Assembly (NCBI GenBank): GCA_944320945.1
Contig: CALUJK010000128.1
Location: 1 to 58,994 of the forward strand
Reading direction: 5' to 3'
DNA from: an uncultured Bacteroides sp.
GTDB taxonomy: Bacteria; Bacteroidota; Bacteroidia; Bacteroidales; Bacteroidaceae
DNA length: 58,994 nucleotides
The translations under genes were made by a program, and so were the position numbers. The notes under the pieces were generated by a model. The model was not told the origin of the DNA, ran no database searches, and saw only the letters and a program-made list of their open reading frames with translations. Below, in pieces: positions 45,744 to 52,490 of the stretch. Position 1 is the first letter of the stretch. Each line of letters begins with the position of its first letter.

Positions 45744-45755
45744 CGAATAATTCCG

Positions 45756-45763
45756 TATCTTTG
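45756..45763 (+). promoter_or_regulatory. Candidate -7 box of the CCA-adding-type gene
   Basis: TATCTTTG, an exact match, divergent from the efflux promoter and 12 bases from it, so the two promoters could interfere. It lies 75 bases before the ATG at 45839. Confidence 0.5.
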
Positions 45764-45838
45764 TGCCTTTCTAATAAGATTTTAAGGAGATATAAATGGA
45801 TTCCGGGTGTGACTGAAACATCCGGTGAATAGCATTTG

Positions 45839-47281
45839 ATGATAGATATGAAAGAATTGACAAGTGACGAGTTGAAACAACATTTCAGTGCAGATATATT
45901 CAAGAAAATTTCTGATACGGCCGATGCGTTAGGGCTGGAGTGCTATGCGGTTGGTGGCTATGTGCGTGACATTTTTCTGGAACGTCCGTCGAAAGACATT
46001 GATGTAGTGGTGGTGGGCAGTGGCATTGTTATGGCACAGGCGCTTGCCCAACAGTTAGGAAAAGGTGCTCACCTGTCTGTGTTCCGTAATTTCGGCACTG
46101 CACAATTGAAGTATCGGGGGATTGAGGTGGAATTTGTAGGTGCCCGTCGTGAGTCATATACGCATGACAGCCGCAAGCCCATTGTGGAGGACGGTACGCT
46201 GGAAGATGACCAGAACCGCCGGGATTTTACCATCAATGCACTTGCCGTGTGTCTGAATAAAAATCGTTTCGGGGAACTGGTTGACCCTTTTGACGGTATC
46301 GGTGATTTGAAGGAGAAGACCATTCGTACGCCACTCGACCCGGATGTGACATTCAGTGATGACCCTTTGCGTATGATGCGCTGCATACGTTTTGCCACAC
46401 AGTTGGGATTTTATATTGATGACGATACTTTTGAATCGCTCTGTCGTAACCGGGAACGCATTAATATCATTTCCCGTGAGCGAATAGCGGATGAGTTGAA
46501 TAAAATCATCTTGTCTCCGATTCCTTCCAAAGGTTTCATCGACTTAGACCGTAGCGGATTGCTGGAACTTATCTTTCCGGAACTGGTGGCGCTGCAAGGT
46601 GTAGAGACACGCAATGGACGGGGACACAAGGATAACTTCTACCATACTTTGCAAGTGCTTGACAATATTGCCCGGCAGACGGATAATTTGTGGTTGCGTT
46701 GGGCAGCACTGTTACATGACATAGGCAAGCCTGCCACCAAGCGTTGGGAACCGCGTTTGGGATGGACTTTCCATAATCATAATTACATCGGAGAGAAGAT
46801 GATTCCGACTATTTTTCGGCGTATGAAGTTGCCCATGAACGAGAAGATGAAGTATGTACAGAAGTTGGTTGGTTTGCACATGCGTCCCATTGTGATTGCT
46901 GATGATGTAGTGACCGATTCGGCTGTCCGCCGTTTGTTGTTTGAAGCAGGAGACGATATCGATGACCTGATGACCCTTTGTGAAGCTGATATCACTTCAA
47001 AGAACATGGAGCGTAAACGGCGTTTCCTGGATAATTTCCAGTTGGTGCGTCGTAAACTGAAAGATTTGGAAGAGCGTGACCGCATCCGTAATTTTCAGCC
47101 TCCTGTTGATGGAGAGGAAATTATGCGGCTCTTTAATCTGCCTCCCTGTAACACGATTGGGGTACTGAAAAGTGCCATTAAGGATGCTATTCTCGATGGG
47201 GTTATTCCGAATGAGTATGAGGCTGCCCGTGCTTTCCTGCTGGAACGTGCTGCGAAGATGGGACTGAAACCGGTAGAATAA
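45839..47281 (+). CDS. tRNA nucleotidyltransferase / poly(A) polymerase family protein with HD domain
   Basis: Adds CCA to tRNA 3' ends, or A tails to RNA; family members differ and sequence alone does not decide. About 480 residues. The class II nucleotidyltransferase head is seen as YAVGGYVRDIFLERPSKDIDVVVVG near residue 32 and RRDFTINAL near 128. A C-terminal HD domain follows (LLHDIGKP, near 300). ATG codons at 45839 and 45848 are both plausible; a TTG three bases before the first is unlikely. It is divergent from the metal-efflux operon. Confidence 0.93.
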   Translation: MIDMKELTSDELKQHFSADIFKKISDTADALGLECYAVGGYVRDIFLERPSKDIDVVVVGSGIVMAQALAQQLGKGAHLSVFRNFGTAQLKYRGIEVEFVGARRESYTHDSRKPIVEDGTLEDDQNRRDFTINALAVCLNKNRFGELVDPFDGIGDLKEKTIRTPLDPDVTFSDDPLRMMRCIRFATQLGFYIDDDTFESLCRNRERINIISRERIADELNKIILSPIPSKGFIDLDRSGLLELIFPELVALQGVETRNGRGHKDNFYHTLQVLDNIARQTDNLWLRWAALLHDIGKPATKRWEPRLGWTFHNHNYIGEKMIPTIFRRMKLPMNEKMKYVQKLVGLHMRPIVIADDVVTDSAVRRLLFEAGDDIDDLMTLCEADITSKNMERKRRFLDNFQLVRRKLKDLEERDRIRNFQPPVDGEEIMRLFNLPPCNTIGVLKSAIKDAILDGVIPNEYEAARAFLLERAAKMGLKPVE

Positions 47282-47382
47282 TTATAGGGCTATATATAAT
47301 GCCGTAATGATAAATGCCGCAGGCTGCAAACTATCAACCCTTTATAGTTTGCAGCCTGTGTGCTTGTTTTATTCCACTATGG

Positions 47383-49629
47383 TTATTCTTCTGTTTGGAA
47401 CTTGCGGCTTACTTTCATCAAGTTGATGGCATAGGTTACCACGTTCTGGGCTTCCTGTATCATCGTCAGATATACCATACTTACCTTGATGCTACCGTTG
47501 CTTTGGCTTTGGATACGCTTCAACTCCTCTCGTTTCAACATAGAAAGCTGGCCGTTCAGGTCGTTACCTTTGCGAACTTCTTCTTCTATATTCTGGTAGT
47601 TGTTATCTTCCATTTTGGAGTGACAGCGTTGTAACAGATTAGTGATGTCTTCCATTACATCGGTAAATTCACCTTTCTGAATGGCATCCAGTGGCTTGAA
47701 GTTATTGTCGATATGCTCTAGACACGGTTCGCAAAGGCGACCAATACTGTATACCAGTTCGCTGGCAAAGTCATTTCCTTGGAAATAGTAGAGGCCTTTG
47801 TCTAATACCGTCTTGTTGTCCAAGCGTGACATGGCTAATGTGCCGGTACGTTTCATCTGCTTGACAAGCTGTTTCTCGAATTTTACCGAACCCATAGCAC
47901 GACGTAACCCGCGCAGGTTTTCGTGTAAGAAAGCTGTGGAGATGCGTTCGAAGTTTTCTTCGGTGAAAGCAAGTACCTTGCTCAGCTCTTCGCGCGTATG
48001 TTGACGTAATAGGGTCAGTACTTCTTCGTTATCAGTGCTTTGTAGAATTTGCTTGATAGCAGCTGTCTTTTCGGCTTTTGCATTGCGCTTTTTGAACATT
48101 ATTTGGCTATGGATGAGAGAGTATGCAGCAATGGCAATCATGGCTATGATAGCTATTATGCCACCGAAGTGCATGATTAATGTTACGAAGAAACAAATCG
48201 TAAATGCTGCTCCTGCCGTAATGAACCATCCGCCGATAACACTTAATACACCAGTGATGCGATATACAGCTGAGTCACGTCCCCAAGCTCGGTCAGCCAG
48301 TGAGGTACCCATAGCCACCATAAAGGTTACATAAGTAGTGGAAAGCGGTAATTTCATGGAAGTACCCACAGCGATAAGAAGTCCGCCTAATACCAGGTTG
48401 ACAGATGCACGAACCATGTCGAATGCTGCACCGTCGGCCAAAATAGCTTCATCCTTACGGAAACGTGTTTCAATCCATTGCTTGGTTCGTTCGGGCATGA
48501 TTTTGTTAATGCTGTTGGAGAGATTGAGGCTAAAGCGAACCAATCGGCGGGCGATAGGAGTACTACCGAAGTTTTCTTCTCCTTCGTCTTGGCGGGCTAA
48601 GGAGACTTCTGTCTTAATAACGTTATGTGCCTTTTTCGATGTGCAGAGGGCATACACCATGACAATACCTGCACCTACCAAAAAATACCACGGCGTTTCA
48701 GCCGATCCCAACAAAGAACTCATCAGGAAGTTATCGGCACCTACACCCTGCCCGTTTGCCATAAAGTCGAGGTAGGCAGAATATCCGGCTAAAGGCACAC
48801 CGATGAAGTTTACCAAGTCATTGCCGGCAAATGCCAATGCCAGTGCAAACGTGCCTAACAGTACCACTACGCGGAAAATGTTTACTTTGCACCAATGTAG
48901 AATCTGCATCAAAATAGTAAAGAAAACGAAAAGGCAGGCGATGATCATGAGCGTATTATCATGTATCCACTGCTTGTATTCGTTTGTCATGAAAGAACTG
49001 TCTTTCAATCCTTTTACTAACATGAAGTAAATGATACTTGTAGCTGCGATACCTCCGAACAGGGCGATGGTATATTTCATGTGCCCCTTATAATTGAAGG
49101 TAAAGATAATACGTGCTATCCATTGCACTACCATACCGAAGAAGAATGCCAATGCTACAGATACAAAGATAGCCATGATGACAGATAATGCCTTATCGGT
49201 ATTAATCATGTCTGCCATATTCAGTGACGGATCTGTTAAACTTTTGACGAGTGCCAGAGCAAATGTACCTCCTAACAGCTCGAACACCATTGAGACGGTC
49301 GTTGAAGTGGGAAGTCCCATAGTATTGAACACATCCAACAACACCACATCCGTCAGCATCACGGCTAATAGAATGCACATGATTTCATTGAAGTAGAAGT
49401 GTTGAGGCTGATAAATGCCGTGGCGTGCAATGTCCATCATACCATTGCTAAGTGAAGCTCCTACAAATACACCGATGGCTGCGATGAATAAAATTGTCTT
49501 AAATGCTGCAGCTCTAGAGCCTACAGACGAGTTCATAAAGTTTACGGCATCATTACTGACACCAACAATGAGATCGTATATAGCCAGAATACCCAGCAAA
49601 ATGACGATACACAAGTAAATTGTTTCCAT
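47383..49629 (-). CDS. PiT-family inorganic phosphate transporter fused to a PhoU-like (DUF47) domain
   Basis: Low-affinity phosphate:cation symporter of the inner membrane. 748 residues. The two PiT repeats are present: GVSNDAVNFMNSSVGSRAA near residue 22 and SMKLPLSTTYVTFMVAMGTSLADRA near 428. Transmembrane helices run to about residue 500. The C-terminal 220 residues are soluble and helical (DUF47/PhoU_div-like), a fusion usual in Bacteroidetes, probably a regulatory domain. The promoter region carries a phased heptamer array (49712-49751) resembling a Pho box. Confidence 0.94.
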   Translation of the reverse strand: METIYLCIVILLGILAIYDLIVGVSNDAVNFMNSSVGSRAAAFKTILFIAAIGVFVGASLSNGMMDIARHGIYQPQHFYFNEIMCILLAVMLTDVVLLDVFNTMGLPTSTTVSMVFELLGGTFALALVKSLTDPSLNMADMINTDKALSVIMAIFVSVALAFFFGMVVQWIARIIFTFNYKGHMKYTIALFGGIAATSIIYFMLVKGLKDSSFMTNEYKQWIHDNTLMIIACLFVFFTILMQILHWCKVNIFRVVVLLGTFALALAFAGNDLVNFIGVPLAGYSAYLDFMANGQGVGADNFLMSSLLGSAETPWYFLVGAGIVMVYALCTSKKAHNVIKTEVSLARQDEGEENFGSTPIARRLVRFSLNLSNSINKIMPERTKQWIETRFRKDEAILADGAAFDMVRASVNLVLGGLLIAVGTSMKLPLSTTYVTFMVAMGTSLADRAWGRDSAVYRITGVLSVIGGWFITAGAAFTICFFVTLIMHFGGIIAIIAMIAIAAYSLIHSQIMFKKRNAKAEKTAAIKQILQSTDNEEVLTLLRQHTREELSKVLAFTEENFERISTAFLHENLRGLRRAMGSVKFEKQLVKQMKRTGTLAMSRLDNKTVLDKGLYYFQGNDFASELVYSIGRLCEPCLEHIDNNFKPLDAIQKGEFTDVMEDITNLLQRCHSKMEDNNYQNIEEEVRKGNDLNGQLSMLKREELKRIQSQSNGSIKVSMVYLTMIQEAQNVVTYAINLMKVSRKFQTEE

Positions 49630-49694
49630 AAAGATATAATGATATGTATGTATTTCAGCTTGTGCCGGATTGAATCTCGTCCGTTTTTCGGGCG

Positions 49695-49702
49695 CAAAGT
49701 AA
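49695..49702 (-). promoter_or_regulatory. Candidate -7 box of the phosphate transporter gene
   Basis: Minus-strand TTACTTTG matches seven of eight positions of TAnnTTTG. It lies 66 bases before the ATG at 49629 and directly downstream of the heptamer array. Confidence 0.45.
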
Positions 49703-49711
49703 CGTAATTTT

Positions 49712-49751
49712 TGTTACAAAACCTTGTCATACATGTTACATCCATGTTACA
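49712..49751 (-). promoter_or_regulatory. Phased 11-bp heptamer array, Pho-box-like
   Basis: TGTTACA occurs exactly at 49712-49718, 49734-49740 and 49745-49751. A degenerate copy (CTTGTCA) stands at 49723-49729, so the four positions have an 11-bp period. Spacing and unit length are those of PhoB sites (7-bp repeats, 11-bp period), though the unit sequence differs from E. coli. The array overlaps the expected -33 region of the phosphate transporter promoter. Confidence 0.6.
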
Positions 49752-49773
49752 AACTGGAATAGGCAGCTTTCCC

Positions 49774-50265
49774 TTAGTCTGATAATTCGATGACTTCCAA
49801 GTTGCTAAAGTTTCCATTATCAATGCAAAAGCGTACCAATGTCCGCACTTTATGGAAACCGTATTTACCGGCCGCTCCCGGATTGATATGAAGCATGCTT
49901 AATGTCTTGTCATATTTTATCTTCAAGATGTGCGAATGCCCGCTGATGAACAACTTCGGTGGATGGGTCAGCAGGCTTCCTGCGATGCTGGGGTCATAGC
50001 GTCCCGGATAGCCGCCAATGTGTTTCATCAAGACTTCAGCACCATCCACTGTAAAACGCAAGGTTTGTGGATAAAGGCAGCGAATGTCCTGACCGTCTAT
50101 ATTGCCGTAAACTGCCCGTAAAGGGCGGAAAGCTGCGAGTTGTTGTGCTACTTCCAATGTTCCGATGTCGCCTGCGTGCCAGATTTCATCACACGGTTCG
50201 AAATAGTGCAGATAGCGTTCGTCCCAATAACCGTGCGTGTCAGAGAGTAATCCGATTTTTGTCAT
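49774..50265 (-). CDS. YfcE-family metallophosphoesterase
   Basis: Calcineurin-like phosphodiesterase of unknown substrate. 163 residues from MTKIGLLSDTHGYW, the usual YfcE/MJ0936 size; an upstream in-frame extension to 50310 crosses the promoter region. Metal-ligand motifs are seen: DTHG (residue 9), AGDIG near 30, YGNID near 54, GHSH near 106 and NPGA near 129. It is divergent from ppk1 with back-to-back promoters in a 73-bp gap. Confidence 0.92.
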   Translation of the reverse strand: MTKIGLLSDTHGYWDERYLHYFEPCDEIWHAGDIGTLEVAQQLAAFRPLRAVYGNIDGQDIRCLYPQTLRFTVDGAEVLMKHIGGYPGRYDPSIAGSLLTHPPKLFISGHSHILKIKYDKTLSMLHINPGAAGKYGFHKVRTLVRFCIDNGNFSNLEVIELSD

Positions 50266-50286
50266 ATGTTTACTTGCTTTTCTCTG

Positions 50287-50294
50287 CAAAAGTA
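50287..50294 (-). promoter_or_regulatory. Candidate -7 box of the phosphoesterase gene
   Basis: Minus-strand TACTTTTG matches TAnnTTTG exactly, 22 bases before the ATG at 50265. It lies three bases from the ppk1 box on the other strand, so the promoters are back to back. Confidence 0.5.
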
Positions 50295-50296
50295 AA

Positions 50297-50304
50297 TAAA
50301 TTTG
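50297..50304 (+). promoter_or_regulatory. Candidate -7 box of ppk1
   Basis: TAAATTTG matches TAnnTTTG exactly, 34 bases before the ppk1 ATG. It lies back to back with the phosphoesterase box. Confidence 0.5.
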
Positions 50305-50338
50305 AGCCAAAACCTTTATAACCTATATTACTAATAAT

Positions 50339-52417
50339 ATGGAATACCGTTATTTTAAGCGTGACATTAGTTGGCTCTCTTTTAACTATCGTGTACTGCT
50401 GGAGGCAGAAGACGAGTCGCTACCTCTGTTTGAACGTATCAATTTCATTTCCATTTATTCCTCTAATCTGGAAGAGTTCTATAAAATCCGGGTGGCGGAC
50501 CATAAGGCGATTGCTAGCGGGAAGATGTCGGAAGACGGAGAAAGTGTGCAGGCAGCCACAGAACTGGTTGAAGAGATTAACCGGGAAGTGAACCGTCAGC
50601 TTGAAGAACGCATCCGTATATACGAACATTCCATCTTGCCGGCTTTGCGTCGGCATCATATCATATTCTATCAGAGTGTGGCAGAAGTTGAACCGTCTCA
50701 TCGGGATTTTGTGCGGAGATTCTTCTGCGAGGAAATATTTCCCTATTTGGCGCCGGTGCCGGTGACAGATGACAAAGTTGTCTCTTTCTTGCGTGATAAC
50801 CGTCTCTATCTGGCCGTGCGGCTCAAGGAGAAAAATGGGTGGAACGGTTATTATTATTACGTCATGAAGCTGCCTTACAGCAAAGTACCCCGTTTCATCC
50901 AGTTGCCCGGTGAGGGAGGCAATCACTATCTGATGTTCATTGAAGACATTATTAAGGCAAACCTTGACGTGATATTTCCCGGTTATGAGGTGGATTGCAG
51001 TTATTGCATTAAAATCTCGCGTGATGCCGATATTCTGATTGATGATACGACCACTTCCCGCGAACTTATCGAGCAGGTCAAGACGAAAGTGAAAAAGCGC
51101 AAGACGGGTGCCGTGTGTCGTTTTGTGTACGACCGTGCCATGCCTCTCTCTTTTCTTGTCCATCTGATGCAGGCTTACCACATCGACCGCAGCGAGCTGG
51201 TACCCGGCGATAAACATTTGAATTTGGAGGACTTAAGCCGATTGCCCAATCCTAACCCCTCCTTGCTCGCTGTACACAAGCCACAGCCCATGAAGCTGAC
51301 CTGCTTGGATGAGTCTGAATCCATTTTCCGTTACGTAGAGCAGCGAGACTTGTTGTTGCATTATCCGTATCACTCTTTCGAGCATTTCATCCATTTTCTG
51401 TACGAGGCGGTACACGAGCCGACGGTGCGCGAGGTGATGGTGACCCAGTACCGCGTGGCAGAGAATTCCGCCGTCATCAACACGCTGATAGCTGCTGCCC
51501 AGAACGGTAAACGGGTCACGGTATTTGTGGAGCTGAAAGCTCGCTTTGACGAAGAGAATAATTTAGCCACGGCTGAACTGATGCAACGCGCCGGCATCCG
51601 CATCATTTACAGTCTGCCGGGACTGAAAGTGCATGCTAAGGTGGCGCTTGTCCTGCGGCGTGATGACCACGGGCATAAACTGACGAGCTTCGCTTACATC
51701 AGTACCGGCAACTTCAATGAAAAGACAGCCCGCCAGTACGCCGATTGCGGCCTTTTCACCTGTCATCCCGTATTGGTGAACGATTTGCACCGACTGTTCC
51801 GCGTGCTGCAGGGACATCCGGAAGCCACTTTCCACCGGCTGCTGGTGGCACAATACAACCTTATACCGGAATTGAACCGCCTGATAGACCGCGAGATTGC
51901 TTTGGCACAGTCGGGCAAAGAGGGACGCATCATCCTGAAGATGAATGCCCTGCAAGACCGTGCGATGATAGACCGTCTGTACCAGGCTTCCGAGGCCGGT
52001 GTGCAGATAGACCTGATAGTGCGTGGCATCTGTTGTCTGATTCCCGGGCAGGCGTTCAGCCGGAACATACGGGTCACCCGCATTGTAGATACCTTCCTGG
52101 AACATGCGCGCATCTGGTACTTCGGCAATGGGGGACACCCTTGCGTATTCCTTGGCTCGCCAGACTGGATGAAGCGAAACCTTTACCGCCGCATCGAGGC
52201 CGTGACGCCCGTGCTGGATGCCGGATTGAAACAGGAACTTATCGACTTGCTGCACATTCAGCTGACTGACCGCCGTAAAGCTTGCTTCGTGGACGGCGAG
52301 GGACGCAACGTCTGGAAGTCACCGCATCCGCAAAGCGAGCCGGTACGGTCGCAGTACACTTTCTACAATTATCTTAAGGAGCGTATAGAAACAGATAAAA
52401 AGGGCGTGTCAGAATAG
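50339..52417 (+). CDS. ppk1: Polyphosphate kinase 1
   Basis: Makes inorganic polyphosphate from ATP and reverses the reaction. 692 residues, the normal length. Domain order: helical N domain (RDISWLSFNYRVL near 8), head domain, and two C-terminal phospholipase-D-like domains. The phosphorylated His lies in LKVHAKVALVLRR near 431, followed by ISTGNFNEKTARQYAD near 459. A second conserved region is RGICCLIPG near 562. It is convergent with the double-receiver protein and close to the phosphate transporter, so this is a phosphate-handling neighbourhood. Confidence 0.97.
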   Translation: MEYRYFKRDISWLSFNYRVLLEAEDESLPLFERINFISIYSSNLEEFYKIRVADHKAIASGKMSEDGESVQAATELVEEINREVNRQLEERIRIYEHSILPALRRHHIIFYQSVAEVEPSHRDFVRRFFCEEIFPYLAPVPVTDDKVVSFLRDNRLYLAVRLKEKNGWNGYYYYVMKLPYSKVPRFIQLPGEGGNHYLMFIEDIIKANLDVIFPGYEVDCSYCIKISRDADILIDDTTTSRELIEQVKTKVKKRKTGAVCRFVYDRAMPLSFLVHLMQAYHIDRSELVPGDKHLNLEDLSRLPNPNPSLLAVHKPQPMKLTCLDESESIFRYVEQRDLLLHYPYHSFEHFIHFLYEAVHEPTVREVMVTQYRVAENSAVINTLIAAAQNGKRVTVFVELKARFDEENNLATAELMQRAGIRIIYSLPGLKVHAKVALVLRRDDHGHKLTSFAYISTGNFNEKTARQYADCGLFTCHPVLVNDLHRLFRVLQGHPEATFHRLLVAQYNLIPELNRLIDREIALAQSGKEGRIILKMNALQDRAMIDRLYQASEAGVQIDLIVRGICCLIPGQAFSRNIRVTRIVDTFLEHARIWYFGNGGHPCVFLGSPDWMKRNLYRRIEAVTPVLDAGLKQELIDLLHIQLTDRRKACFVDGEGRNVWKSPHPQSEPVRSQYTFYNYLKERIETDKKGVSE

Positions 52418-52420
52418 TGC

Positions 52421-52481
52421 GAGACCCTTCACATGCGTTCAGGGTGACAATATGTGCCCCGAGTGACAGTATGTGAAGGGT
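52421..52481. terminator. Bidirectional terminator with dispersed repeat, copy 2
   Basis: Outer stem ACCCTTCACAT / ATGTGAAGGGT (52424-52434 with 52471-52481) is perfect over 11 bp and is followed by T-rich DNA. The left half (52421-52449) is a 29-bp copy of the element at 44442-44470. It lies between the convergent ppk1 and the double-receiver gene. Confidence 0.75.
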
Positions 52482-52490
52482 GATTTTATA

